A stretch of DNA of 64,000 nt from Cryobacterium glucosi (GTDB lineage Bacteria; Actinomycetota; Actinomycetes; Actinomycetales; Microbacteriaceae). The translations under genes and the position numbers were made by a program. Under the pieces are notes generated by a model that saw nothing but the letters and a program-made list of their open reading frames with translations, did not search any database and was not told the origin of the DNA. The stretch covers positions 27,951-91,950 of the forward strand of contig NZ_SOFS01000038.1 of NCBI RefSeq assembly GCF_004402235.1, written 5' to 3'. Below are positions 18,219 through 26,812 of the stretch, piece after piece; within the stretch, counting starts at the first letter, position 1; each line of letters opens with the position of its first letter.

Positions 18219-18848
18219 CTACTCGGCGGGGGCTTCCTCGACAACGGCCTCGGCGTCGGCGTCGGCAACGGCCTCTTCCTCTTCCTCGGCCTCGGGCAGG
18301 TGCACGCTGATGACGACGGCGTCTGCATCGGAGATGAGCACGGCACCGTCGGGAAGGACGATCTCGCCGGCCTTGATCTGGGCACCCTCGTCGAGGCCAT
18401 CGACGTTGACAACGATGTTCTGCGGGATGTTGGTCGCTTCGACCTCGAGCAGCAGGCTCTTGATGTCCAGGTCGATGACGTTTCCGGCGATGATCTCACC
18501 GGTCAGGTGCACGGCGACGTCAACCTGGACCTTTTCACCCTTGCGGATGACGATGAGGTCGAGGTGTTCGATGATCTGACGGACCGGGTCCTTCTGGACG
18601 TCCTTGACGAGGGTCAGGTGGGTCTCGCCGTTGACCTCGAGCTCGAGCACCGCGTTGGCGCGACGCAGGATCAGGCCGATCTGGTGGGACGGAAGTGCAA
18701 CGTGCACCGGGTCGGTGCCGTGGCCGTAGATGACGGCCGGAATCTTGCCGAGCACGCGCAGCTTGCGGGCCGCACCCTTGCCGAACTTGGTACGCAGGTC
18801 GGCATCGATCTTGTTGTCGATGACCTTTTTGTCCTTGGCCTCAGCCAT
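18219..18848 (-). CDS. rplY: Ribosomal protein bL25 (CTC form)
   Basis: The protein has 209 residues, with the ATG at 18848 preceded by AAGGAGACAC. The N-terminal domain (about 1-100) is the 5S rRNA-binding L25 fold ('RKLRVLGKIPAVIYGHGTDP'). The C-terminal domain (about 100-185) is the TL5/CTC domain, and an acidic Glu/Asp/Ala tail follows. CTC-type bL25 is linked to general stress in Gram-positives. The rplY-pth order is conserved in actinobacteria. Confidence 0.96.
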   Translation of the reverse strand: MAEAKDKKVIDNKIDADLRTKFGKGAARKLRVLGKIPAVIYGHGTDPVHVALPSHQIGLILRRANAVLELEVNGETHLTLVKDVQKDPVRQIIEHLDLIVIRKGEKVQVDVAVHLTGEIIAGNVIDLDIKSLLLEVEATNIPQNIVVNVDGLDEGAQIKAGEIVLPDGAVLISDADAVVISVHLPEAEEEEEAVADADAEAVVEEAPAE

Positions 18849-19154
18849 GATGTGTCTCCTTGTCAGGCCGCTACGGCCCAGATCAGTTGCGCAGCCGATG
18901 GCCGCGCGTATGGGTGCTGGTTCAACTCGAACGCGTGTCGCGTGAGGAAAGGCCGTGAAGCATTTCGCCGCGTCGATAACGGATGCCGAGCGTGCGTGAC
19001 ACGCCTGGCAGCCCTCGCCGAAGTTCAACTGCTAAGTCTAGCGGAGTGTGCGGGAACCGCGCACCAGCATCCGCCCGCCCCCGTCGGGCAGGTGCCCAGC
19101 CCGACCGACTAACCTTGAACATGGTTCTAGACCAACCATTTTGAAGGAGCGAAC
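18849..19154. other. 306-bp divergent intergenic region between rplY and gnd
   Basis: I see no gene here. It must hold the promoters of rplY-pth (minus) and gnd (plus). The recognisable elements are a ribosome-binding site GAAGGAG just before the gnd GTG, a TTGAAC hexamer at 19115-19120, and a 19-bp inverted repeat at 19121-19139. Confidence 0.6.
19121..19139. promoter_or_regulatory. Candidate GntR-family operator upstream of gnd
   Basis: ATGGTTCTAGACCAACCAT has perfect 6-bp outer arms (ATGGTT/AACCAT). It contains GGTTCTAGACCA, which matches 10 of 12 positions of TGGTCTAGACCA, the core of the DasR-type (GntR/HutC) site of actinobacteria. It lies 16 bp before the gnd start codon, well placed to repress. 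The regulator is not in this window. Confidence 0.45.
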
Positions 19155-20612
19155 GTGACCGAAACCGGTACAGCACAGGCAAATATTGGCGTCGTCGGAC
19201 TGGCGGTGATGGGCTCGAATCTCGCCCGCAACCTCGCCAGCCGGGAGGGGAACACCGTCGCGGTCTACAACCGCTCGTACGTGCGCACCCAGACCCTCAT
19301 GACGGAACACCCCGAGGCCGGCTTCGTCGCCTCGGAGACCATCGAGGACTTCGTCGCGTCGCTGAGCCGCCCGCGCACCGCCATCATCATGGTCCAGGCC
19401 GGAAAGGGCACGGACGCGGTCATCAGCCAGCTCGCCGAGCTGTTCGAGCCCGGCGACATCATCGTCGACGGCGGCAACGCGGACTTCCACGACACCATCC
19501 GCCGCGAAAAGGCGATCAGCGCGACCGGCATCAACTTCGTCGGCGCCGGCATCTCCGGCGGCGAAGAGGGCGCGCTCAAGGGCCCGAGCATCATGCCCGG
19601 CGGCTCCGCGCTCGCCTACGAGACCCTCGGCCCGATCCTCGAGTCGATCGCCGCCGTCGTCGACGGCGTGCCGTGCGTCACCCACATCGGCACCGACGGC
19701 GCAGGCCACTTCGTCAAGATGGTGCACAACGGCATCGAATACGCCGACATGCAGCTCATCGCCGAGGCGTACGACCTGCTCCGTCATGTGACCGGCCACT
19801 CCCCCGCCGCCATCGCCGACGTGTTCACCGAGTGGAACAAGGGCGACCTCGAGAGCTACCTGATCGAGATCACCGCCGAGGTGCTCCGCCAGGTCGACGC
19901 CGAGACCGGACTGCCGTTCATCGATATCGTCCTCGACGAGGCCGGCTCCAAGGGAACCGGCGTCTGGACCGTGCAGAACGCGCTCGACCTCGGCGTGCCC
20001 GTCGCCGGAATCGCGGAGGCCGTGTTCGCACGCGCCGTGTCGAGCCACCCCGAGCAGCGCGGACCGGTGCGCGCCTCGATCAGCGCCCGCCCCGAGATCG
20101 CCGTCGTCGGCCACACCTTCGTCGACGACGTGCGCCAGGCGCTCTACGCGTCGAAGGTCGTCGCGTACGCGCAGGGCTTCGACGAGATCATCGCCGGTGC
20201 CGCCAAGTACAACTGGAGCATCGACAAGGGTGCCGTCGCCACGATCTGGCGCGGCGGCTGCATCATCCGCGCCCAGTTCCTGAACCGCATCGTGGATGCC
20301 TACGCGAACGACCCGTCGATCCCGACGCTGCTCGTCGACCCGTTCTTCGCCGCGGCCGTCGCCGCCGGCGAGTCGGCCTGGCGTCGCGTCGTCTCGACCG
20401 CTGCGCTCTCCGGCATCCCGGTTCCCGGCTTCGCCTCGGCGCTGAGCTACTTCGACTCGCTCGCCGCGGAACGCCTGCCCGCCGCCCTCGTGCAGGGCCA
20501 GCGCGACTTCTTCGGAGCGCACACCTACAAGCGCGTCGACAAGCCCGGCGTGTTCCACACCCTGTGGTCGGGCGACCGCACCGAAATCGCCACGGAGGCC
20601 TCGACCCACTAG
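19155..20612 (+). CDS. gnd: 6-phosphogluconate dehydrogenase, decarboxylating
   Basis: This 485-residue protein starts at a GTG after GAAGGAG. It has an N-terminal NADP Rossmann fold ('IGVVGLAVMGSNLARNLA'), 'VDGGNADFHDT', the substrate-binding 'FVGAGISGGEEGA', the catalytic 'HFVKMVHNGIEYADMQLIAE', and the all-alpha C-terminal domain ending in 'HTYKRVDKPGVFHTLWSG'. It oxidises 6-phosphogluconate to ribulose 5-phosphate plus CO2 and NADPH. It runs against the surrounding prs/rplY/pth genes, which otherwise lie together in relatives. Making ribulose 5-phosphate next to prs is metabolically sensible. Confidence 0.96.
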   Translation: MTETGTAQANIGVVGLAVMGSNLARNLASREGNTVAVYNRSYVRTQTLMTEHPEAGFVASETIEDFVASLSRPRTAIIMVQAGKGTDAVISQLAELFEPGDIIVDGGNADFHDTIRREKAISATGINFVGAGISGGEEGALKGPSIMPGGSALAYETLGPILESIAAVVDGVPCVTHIGTDGAGHFVKMVHNGIEYADMQLIAEAYDLLRHVTGHSPAAIADVFTEWNKGDLESYLIEITAEVLRQVDAETGLPFIDIVLDEAGSKGTGVWTVQNALDLGVPVAGIAEAVFARAVSSHPEQRGPVRASISARPEIAVVGHTFVDDVRQALYASKVVAYAQGFDEIIAGAAKYNWSIDKGAVATIWRGGCIIRAQFLNRIVDAYANDPSIPTLLVDPFFAAAVAAGESAWRRVVSTAALSGIPVPGFASALSYFDSLAAERLPAALVQGQRDFFGAHTYKRVDKPGVFHTLWSGDRTEIATEASTH

Positions 20613-20628
20613 TCGCGGCATCCACCTC

Positions 20629-20697
20629 TCTCCGCGAGAGCGTAAAAAGTGCCCCTTCCCGCTGCGGGAAGGGGCACTTTTTACGCTCTCGCGGAGA
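20629..20697. terminator. 33-bp perfect palindrome after gnd
   Basis: Positions 20629-20661 pair perfectly with 20665-20697 around a 3-nt loop. The stem includes an A5/T5 stretch inside each arm. It starts 16 bp after the gnd stop and ends 33 bp before the next gene. It may act as a terminator, but it lacks a T-run after the stem. It shares its CCGCGAGAG end with the palindrome at 63813-63877, so it may instead be a dispersed intergenic element. Confidence 0.7.
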
Positions 20698-20730
20698 ATG
20701 GGAGCGCAATTTGCGATACTGGACCCCACG

Positions 20731-21117
20731 ATGAACGACGACGACGGTAGCGAGCAGCACGAGCACCCCGAGCTCGCCGGGTATGAGCCGCACGACAGCG
20801 CGCGGCCGCTGCGCAGCAGGCGGATGCTGCTGGTGATGCGCCTCGCCGTCGTACTCGGGCTCGTGGCGCTGATCGTGCCGGGGATCCTCACGTCGATGCA
20901 GATCGCATCCGTCACCGCCACGAACGGGTGCTCCGTTGCGGTCGCTCACTACTACCCGCTCGCGGAGGGGTCCACCGCGCGCTTCGACCTGGCCGGGCCC
21001 GGCGGGTTCGGCTGGCAGTGTTACGCGATCGACGTGCACGAGCGGGAGACCTGGGTGATCTCGCTCGGCCTGATCCCCCGCGCGCCGGGGTTCGGCCCAC
21101 CGGTCGTGCCGGCCTAG
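20731..21117 (+). CDS. Small single-pass membrane protein of unknown function
   Basis: From the ATG at 20731 the protein has 128 residues. It has an acidic, His-rich N-terminal stretch ('NDDDGSEQHEHPELAGYEPH'), a basic patch (RSRRMLLVMR), one hydrophobic helix at about 36-57, and an extracytoplasmic domain with two Cys (about 69 and 102) that could form a disulphide. I do not recognise a family with certainty. It lies between gnd and the convergent prs, with hairpins on both sides. Confidence 0.65.
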   Translation: MNDDDGSEQHEHPELAGYEPHDSARPLRSRRMLLVMRLAVVLGLVALIVPGILTSMQIASVTATNGCSVAVAHYYPLAEGSTARFDLAGPGGFGWQCYAIDVHERETWVISLGLIPRAPGFGPPVVPA

Positions 21118-21162
21118 GCATCCGCTGCCCGTGCGCGCCCCACAGGGTGTCGCGGCGGTTAA

Positions 21163-21200
21163 CGACGGATGCCCCGCTCGGGTGAGCGGGGCATCCGTCG
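21163..21200 (-). terminator. Hairpin between the small membrane-protein gene and prs (probable prs terminator)
   Basis: There is a perfect 17-bp stem (21163-21179 with 21184-21200) and a GGGT loop, 17 bp after the prs stop codon and 46 bp after the convergent gene. It has no clear T-run. It could serve both converging transcripts. Confidence 0.6.
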
Positions 21201-21216
21201 GTCGGGGCAGCGTGGG

Positions 21217-22194
21217 TTACGCGGCGCCCTCGAACATCGACGTGACGGATCCCTCGTCGAAGACCTCGTGGATCGCGCGGGCCAGAAGCGGGGCGATCGG
21301 CAGAACGGTCAGGGTCGGGAAGCGCTTCTCCGGGGGGATCGGCAGGGTGTCGGTGACGACGACCTCGGTGATCGCCGGGTTCTGCAGCAGCTCGAGCGCG
21401 GGGTGGCTGAACACGGCGTGGGTCGCGGCGACGACGACGCCGATCGCTCCGGCGGCACGCAGTGCCTCGGCGGCGAGGACGATGGTGCGTCCGGTGTCGA
21501 TCATGTCGTCGACAAGCAGGCAGACGCGACCGGAGACCTGGCCGACGATCTCGTGCACGGAGACGCGGTTCGGCACCAGCGGGTCACGGCGCTTGTGGAT
21601 GATCGCCAGGGGGGCGCCGAGCTTGTCGCTCCAGATGTCGGCGACGCGGACGCGGCCCATGTCGGGCGACACCACGGTCAGCGTTGCGGGGTCGAGCTTC
21701 TCCTGGAAGTGCTCGAGCAGCACCGGCATCGCGAAGAGGTGGTCGACGGGGCCGTCGAAGAAGCCCTGGATCTGGGCGGCGTGCAGGTCGATCGACATAA
21801 TGCGGTCGGCGCCGGCGACCTTGAACAGGTCGGCGACGAGGCGGGCCGATACCGGCTCGCGGCCGCGGCCCTTCTTGTCCTGGCGGGCGTAAGGGTAGAA
21901 CGGCGCAACAACCGTGATGCGCTTGGCGGAGGCCCGCTTGAGCGCGTCGACCATGATGAGCTGTTCCATCAGCCATTCATTGATCGGGTTGGTGTGCGAC
22001 TGGATCACAAAGGTGTCGCTGCCGCGCACGCTCTCGTCGAAACGGGCGTAGATCTCGCCGTTCGCGAAGGTACGTGCGTCGGTGTGCACGAGTTCGGTAC
22101 CGAGCTCCTTGGCGATGTCCAGTGCCAGTTGCGGGTGTGCTCGCCCCGAAACCAATACAAGTCGTTTCTCGCCGCTGGCATTGATTCCAGGCAC
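21217..22194 (-). CDS. prs: Ribose-phosphate pyrophosphokinase
   Basis: The protein has 325 residues. It starts at a GTG directly abutting the glmU TAG. Family motifs are 'NGEIYARFDESVRGSD', the ATP-binding 'YPYARQDKKGRGREPVSARL', the catalytic His 'SIDLHAAQIQGFF', and the PRPP loop 'VDDMIDTGRT'. It makes PRPP from ribose 5-phosphate and ATP for nucleotides, His and Trp. The glmU-prs pair is widely conserved. Confidence 0.96.
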   Translation of the reverse strand: MPGINASGEKRLVLVSGRAHPQLALDIAKELGTELVHTDARTFANGEIYARFDESVRGSDTFVIQSHTNPINEWLMEQLIMVDALKRASAKRITVVAPFYPYARQDKKGRGREPVSARLVADLFKVAGADRIMSIDLHAAQIQGFFDGPVDHLFAMPVLLEHFQEKLDPATLTVVSPDMGRVRVADIWSDKLGAPLAIIHKRRDPLVPNRVSVHEIVGQVSGRVCLLVDDMIDTGRTIVLAAEALRAAGAIGVVVAATHAVFSHPALELLQNPAITEVVVTDTLPIPPEKRFPTLTVLPIAPLLARAIHEVFDEGSVTSMFEGAA

Positions 22195-23619
22195 CTAGTC
22201 TCCGCTCTTAGCCGCGGCTTCCGCCGCGTCGGTTCCCGGGCGGTTGGTCTGAACCCAGCCGTCCATATTGCGTTGTGGGGCCACGGTGAGAGCCAAAGCT
22301 CCGGCCGGCACGTCCTTGCGGACGATGGTACCGGCACCGGTGTAAGCCCCGTCCCCAATCCTAACGGGCGCGACGAAGACGTTGTGCGACCCGGTGCGCA
22401 CATGCGACCCCACGACGCTCGGCGATTTCGTCACACCGTTGTAGTTCGCGAAGATCGTCCCCGCCCCGATGTTGGAGTGCACACCGACCGTCGCGTCGCC
22501 GACGTAGCTCAGGTGCGGCACCTTGCTGCCCTCGCCGATGACGGCGTTCTTGGTCTCGACGAAGGTGCCGATCTTGCCGTCCGCGCCGAGAATCGTGCCG
22601 GGCCGCAGGTACGAGAACGGGCCGACGGATGCGCCGGCACCGATCACCGCGAGGGTCGCGTCCGTGCGCTTCACCTCGGCGTTCGCGCCGATCTCGCAGT
22701 CCACGAGGGTCGTGTCCGGTCCGACGACGGCGCCGGTCTCGATGACCGTCGCCCCGAGGATCTGGGTGCCCGGCTTGATCGTGACGTCGGGCGCGATCGT
22801 GACGGCGAGGTCGATCCAGGTCGTCGCAGGGTCCTGCACGGTCACGCCGGCGAGCTGCCAGCCGCGCACGATGAGCGCATTGAGCTGCCGGGCGGACTCG
22901 GCGAGCTGGGCCCGGTCGTTGATGCCGGCCACGAGCCAGGCATCCGCTACCGGAACGGCGCGCACATCGGAGCCGGACTCGCGGAGCAGGCCGATCACGT
23001 CGGTGAGGTACTTCTCGCCCTGGACGTTCTCGGTCGTGATGCGGGCGAGCTGCGCACGCAGTTCGGTGATGCCGAAGACGTAGACGCCGGCGTTCGTCTC
23101 CGTGATCAGGCGTTCCTCGGGGCTGGCGTCCTTCTGTTCCACGATGCGGTCGAAGGCTCCGGCTTCGTCGCGCACGATGCGGCCGTAGCCGGTGGAGTCG
23201 TCGGGGAAGGCGGACAGCACGGTCGCCGCGACGGCGCGTTCGCGGTGCGCGGTGATGAAGCTCGCGAGGGTCGCCGCGTTCAGGAGGGGAACGTCGCCGC
23301 TGACGACGAGCACGTCGCCCTCGAAGTCGGCGGGCAGGGCCTCGATGGCCTGCTCGACGGCCCGGCCGGTTCCCGGGACCTCGTCCTGGTCGACGACGAT
23401 GCTCTCGGGCAGGTCGGCCTCGACGATGTCGACGAGCCGGTCGCGTTCGTGGCGCACGACGGTCACGACGTGCGCGGCGTTCAACGCGGATGCCGTCGCG
23501 AGCACGTGGCTGAGGATGGGCAGCCCGGCGAGGGGGTGCAACAGCTTGGGAGTCGCGGATTTCATCCGGGTGCCCTGGCCTGCGGCCAGGACGACGATGG
23601 CGAGACGGGAATCGGTCAC
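22195..23619 (-). CDS. glmU: Bifunctional GlcNAc-1-P uridyltransferase / GlcN-1-P acetyltransferase
   Basis: The chosen start is the GTG at 23619 (VTDSRLAIVVLAAGQGTRMKS), after GAGGAC; it gives 474 residues. The N-terminal pyrophosphorylase has 'LAAGQGTRMKS' and 'VVSGDVPLL'. The C-terminal left-handed beta helix (about 255-450) has 'SYLRPGTILGADGKIG' and 'GAGTIFANYNG', with the acetyltransferase His in the loop 'VPHLSYVGDA'. It makes UDP-GlcNAc for peptidoglycan. It lies next to tRNA-Gln and is probably the first gene of glmU-prs. Confidence 0.96.
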   Translation of the reverse strand: MTDSRLAIVVLAAGQGTRMKSATPKLLHPLAGLPILSHVLATASALNAAHVVTVVRHERDRLVDIVEADLPESIVVDQDEVPGTGRAVEQAIEALPADFEGDVLVVSGDVPLLNAATLASFITAHRERAVAATVLSAFPDDSTGYGRIVRDEAGAFDRIVEQKDASPEERLITETNAGVYVFGITELRAQLARITTENVQGEKYLTDVIGLLRESGSDVRAVPVADAWLVAGINDRAQLAESARQLNALIVRGWQLAGVTVQDPATTWIDLAVTIAPDVTIKPGTQILGATVIETGAVVGPDTTLVDCEIGANAEVKRTDATLAVIGAGASVGPFSYLRPGTILGADGKIGTFVETKNAVIGEGSKVPHLSYVGDATVGVHSNIGAGTIFANYNGVTKSPSVVGSHVRTGSHNVFVAPVRIGDGAYTGAGTIVRKDVPAGALALTVAPQRNMDGWVQTNRPGTDAAEAAAKSGD

Positions 23620-23701
23620 GGGGTCCTCGTGCTTCTGTGTTGCCGGCCGGGAAGACCGGGTGCGGGCGCCACTGGAATGCAGCACTGGTAATGATCTACG
23701 G

Positions 23702-23773
23702 CTCCGCCGCCAGGACTCGAACCTGGACCTAACAGCTCCAAAGGCTGTCGTGCTGCCATTACACCACGGCGGA
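23702..23773 (-). tRNA. tRNA-Gln (anticodon UUG)
   Basis: The 72-nt cloverleaf has acceptor TCCGCCG/CGGCGGA with G73, anticodon arm ACAGC-CTTTGGA-GCTGT (anticodon TTG), and T arm CCAGG-TTCGAGT-CCTGG. It is on the same strand as glmU, 82 bp upstream of it. Confidence 0.95.
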
Positions 23774-23898
23774 ATTCGCCGGCCGGAGCCGACCAACGCT
23801 GATAAGTCTGCCAGAAGTATCGGCTGCGGCGCGCAGCCGGGCGTACCGATGACCCGTGCTGTGCAGGCGGATGCCCCGGCTGGCCGGATAATAGGACG

Positions 23899-24390
23899 AT
23901 GCCCGGCAATGACGAAGTAGACCGCATCGTGGATGCCTGGCTGCGCGAGCGGCCGGACCTCGATTTCGCCCCGTTGCAGGTGCTCAGCCGGGTCGGTCGC
24001 CTCGCCAAGCACCTTGACCGGGCCAGGCGCACCGCGTTCTCCCGCTCCGAACTGGAGTCGTGGGAGTTCGACGTGCTGTCGGCGCTCCGCCGCGAGGGCG
24101 CACCGTACGAACTCAGCCCCAAGGCGCTGCTGCAACAGACGCTCGTGTCGAGCGGAACCATGACGAACCGGATCGACCGGCTCGTCGAGCGCGGCCTCGT
24201 CACCCGGCGCACCGACCCCAACGACGGCCGCGGCATCTTCGTCGTGATGAACCCCGACGGGCTGATCCGGGTCGATGCCGCGATCACCCGCCTCGTCGAC
24301 GCCGAGGCCGAGCTGCTCGCGACGCTCACGGCCAGCGAACGCGAACGCCTCGCCTCCCTGCTGCGCAAGCTCAGCCTCGACTTCGACTGA
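23899..24390 (+). CDS. MarR family transcriptional regulator
   Basis: The protein has 163 residues. The winged-helix core is 'LESWEFDVLSALRREGAPYE', 'LLQQTLVSSGTMTNRIDRLV' (recognition helix) and the wing 'TRRTDPNDGRGIFVVMNPDG'. Dimerisation helices lie at both ends. MarR dimers repress genes and release them on binding small molecules. A GATAAT-like -10 lies only 9 nt before the ATG, so the transcript may be nearly leaderless. No obvious target gene is adjacent, and the CYTH-CHAD gene is convergent. Confidence 0.9.
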   Translation: MPGNDEVDRIVDAWLRERPDLDFAPLQVLSRVGRLAKHLDRARRTAFSRSELESWEFDVLSALRREGAPYELSPKALLQQTLVSSGTMTNRIDRLVERGLVTRRTDPNDGRGIFVVMNPDGLIRVDAAITRLVDAEAELLATLTASERERLASLLRKLSLDFD

Positions 24391-24442
24391 GCTCGCGCGC
24401 ACCGCAAGAATCGCGGCGGAGCCCTGACCGGGGTCGACGGCG

Positions 24443-25972
24443 TCAGAGCACGGACTTGGGGAAGCTTTTCCACGCCGACCGGAACCGGCTCTCGAGGTGC
24501 GCACCCCGGAACTGTTCGGTCGCGTGGAGGCGGCCGTACGTGAACGAGTTCTCGTTGTCGATGAAGGCGCGCATGCCGAGGGTGAGCAGCACCCCGCGGG
24601 CGACGACGCTGTCGTGGTGCTCGCCGAGGATGTCCTGGACCAGTCGGGCGGCGGCCACAAGCCTGGCCGCACGTTTCGGACTCAGGATGAGCGCAGACTC
24701 CGTCGTATACCGCAGGCGCTTGGCGATCTTGCGCACCTCGTGCAGGGCTGCGTCGTGATCGGGGCCCTGCGGCACGGTGCGAGCGTCGCGAACGGCCTTG
24801 CGCAGTCGGGCGCCATCACGCTTGACGAGACCAGGTACCACCGACTTGGCCGACTTCTTCGCGAGCGCGGTGAACGGCGGCTCCGCGATGAGGGCGTCGA
24901 GTGCGTCGAGCAGCCGGAAGTAGCGTGGGCTGTCGAGCACGACATCCGCCGCCTGCTGCGCCGTGGCGAGGTCGGCCGCGAAGTGCGCGTCCAGGCGCTT
25001 CCTGACGTGCCCGACCACGAGCTTCGCCGGCTCGGACGAGAGCGACCTGGCGAGGTTGTGGTGCAGGACCTCGTTGTCGCGGGCGGCGCCGAGCACACGG
25101 GCGATCCACTGGAGTTCGTCCCCGAGGGTGTTGGCCAGCCCGTTCGGAAGCAGGTCGCGATAGGTGGCCAGCACCGAGCGCATCCGCCGGGTCGCGACCC
25201 GCATCTGGTGCACGGCTTCGGCGTCGTCGCGCCTCACGAGCGGGTCCTGGTGGACGAGTACCCGCATCTGGGCGTCGAGGTAGGCGAGCAGCAGGGCCCC
25301 CGTCGTACTCGACCGGGTCGGCGTCGCCGGTGGGGCCGGCGGGGCTGCGGGAATGCGGTCGCCGAGGGCACGGCCGAGCTTCGAGGGGTAGCCTGCGCGA
25401 CGGACTCCCCCGGCGGCGAAGGCCTCCGCGACGGCGTCGAGCAGCTCGGGGGCGCCGTCGACGAGTTCGATCTCCCATTCCCGCCATTCCTGGCGGAGCG
25501 GGTCGACACCGAGGCGGTCGGCCAGGACACTGTCGTCGCAGACCTCGGCGAGCACGGCGCCGTTGTCCCCGCGCAGCACGTGCACGATCCGGTGGTTGCG
25601 GAGCCGCACGACGGGCACGAGCACCCGGTCGCGCACGAGGACGCGAACCCGCTGCTGGAGGCCGGCCGGCACGAGCTCGGGGTCGCTGCCGAGGGGTTCG
25701 TGCACCTCGCGGCGTTCGTCGGGGCCGCGACCGTCGACGCCGGACGGGAGCTTGAGGTGCCAGCCGGCGTCGTCCCCGCCGGTGCGGCGCCGCAGTGTGA
25801 TCCGGTGCGCGGCAAGGGTGAGGTCGGCCGTGTCGAAGTAGACGGCGTCGAGCGACTGGTCGACAGGGGCATCCACCCAGGTCACGCCGGGGAGCTCATG
25901 CAGCGGCGGGAGAACGGATGCCGCGTCGACGTCGTATTTGCGCTCAACCTCGGAAAAATCCACGGCATTCAT
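24443..25972 (-). CDS. CYTH-CHAD domain protein (triphosphate tunnel fold plus polyphosphate-binding helices)
   Basis: From the ATG at 25972 the protein has 509 residues. The N-terminal CYTH domain (about 1-200) carries the ExExK signature as E8-V-E10-R-K12 and alternating basic and acidic strands. The CHAD domain (about 225-500) has two His-containing helices, 'EAVHQMRVATRRMRSVL' and 'LHEVRKIAKRLRY', plus 'LGEHHDSVVARGVL'. CYTH enzymes cleave triphosphates; CHAD binds polyphosphate. The protein is therefore probably a polyphosphate- or triphosphate-related enzyme. It may be functionally linked to the pst locus 5 kb away, but no operon joins them. Confidence 0.92.
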   Translation of the reverse strand: MNAVDFSEVERKYDVDAASVLPPLHELPGVTWVDAPVDQSLDAVYFDTADLTLAAHRITLRRRTGGDDAGWHLKLPSGVDGRGPDERREVHEPLGSDPELVPAGLQQRVRVLVRDRVLVPVVRLRNHRIVHVLRGDNGAVLAEVCDDSVLADRLGVDPLRQEWREWEIELVDGAPELLDAVAEAFAAGGVRRAGYPSKLGRALGDRIPAAPPAPPATPTRSSTTGALLLAYLDAQMRVLVHQDPLVRRDDAEAVHQMRVATRRMRSVLATYRDLLPNGLANTLGDELQWIARVLGAARDNEVLHHNLARSLSSEPAKLVVGHVRKRLDAHFAADLATAQQAADVVLDSPRYFRLLDALDALIAEPPFTALAKKSAKSVVPGLVKRDGARLRKAVRDARTVPQGPDHDAALHEVRKIAKRLRYTTESALILSPKRAARLVAAARLVQDILGEHHDSVVARGVLLTLGMRAFIDNENSFTYGRLHATEQFRGAHLESRFRSAWKSFPKSVL

Positions 25973-26019
25973 GCCCGACAGTGTACGCCCGGGCGCCTCC
26001 CGGCCCGCGCCACACGCGG

Positions 26020-26778
26020 CTAGACGGTGGGCTTGACCGCCTTGACGATGGCGCTGTGCATGTCGGGGGCGACCTCGTGGGTGTAGTCGACGCTGATCCC
26101 GGTGAATCCCGCCCCGGCCAGGGTGTCTAGGTATTCCCGGGGGGAGAGCGCGCCGGCGATACAGCCGGCGTAGCTGCCGCGCTCGATGCGGTCCTGCTCG
26201 CTGAGGTGGTCCTCCGCGACGACGTCGGAGATCCCGAGCCGCCCGCTGGGCTTGAGGACCCGGAACATCTCCGTGATGACGGCGGTCTTGTCGGCGGAGA
26301 GGTTGATCACACAATTGGAGATGATGACGTCGACGGATGCGTCGGGCAGCGGGATCTCCTCGATCCGGCCCTTGATGAATTCGACGTTCGTGGCGCCGGC
26401 CTTGTCCGCGTTGGCCCGGGCGAGGGACAGCATCTCGTCGGTCATGTCGAGGCCGTATGCAAAACCGGTGGGGCCGACCCGCCGCGCGGAGAGGAGCACG
26501 TCGATGCCGCCTCCGGAGCCGAGGTCGAGCACGGTTTCGCCGGCGCGCAGGTCGGCGACCGCCGTGGGGTTGCCGCAGCCGAGGCTCGCCAGCAGCGCTT
26601 CCTCGGGCACTTCGGACCCCTCCCCGCCCGTATAGAGGACCGATCCGAAGACGTCGCCGTTCCCGAGGTCGGTGGGAACGCAGCACGAGCCGGATGCAGC
26701 CGACACGTCGGTGAGCTGCAGCGCCGCGGCGGCGTAGCGTTCGCGGACGAGCTCGGTGATGTCTGTCTTTTCAGTCAT
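26020..26778 (-). CDS. arsM: Arsenite S-adenosylmethionine methyltransferase
   Basis: The protein has 252 residues, with a start after GGAAGGAACC. The SAM site is 'VLDLGSGGGIDVLLSARRVG'. ArsM hallmarks are the N-terminal Cys pair C32-C33 ('ASGSCCVPTDLG'), 'SLGCGNPTA', C156 in 'ISNCVINLS' and C206 in 'YAGCIAGAL'; the last two match the As(III)-binding cysteines of known ArsM. It methylates trivalent arsenic, giving volatile or less retained products. It is downstream of arsR on the same strand with a 34-bp gap, so it is ArsR-controlled. Confidence 0.94.
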   Translation of the reverse strand: MTEKTDITELVRERYAAAALQLTDVSAASGSCCVPTDLGNGDVFGSVLYTGGEGSEVPEEALLASLGCGNPTAVADLRAGETVLDLGSGGGIDVLLSARRVGPTGFAYGLDMTDEMLSLARANADKAGATNVEFIKGRIEEIPLPDASVDVIISNCVINLSADKTAVITEMFRVLKPSGRLGISDVVAEDHLSEQDRIERGSYAGCIAGALSPREYLDTLAGAGFTGISVDYTHEVAPDMHSAIVKAVKPTV

Positions 26779-26812
26779 GGGTGGTTCCTTCCTTCGGATG
26801 ATCGCTGCGAGG

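Noticed and set aside
19038..20921. 627-codon frame antisense to gnd
   Set aside because: It is a shadow of gnd with no domain signature and no usable start.
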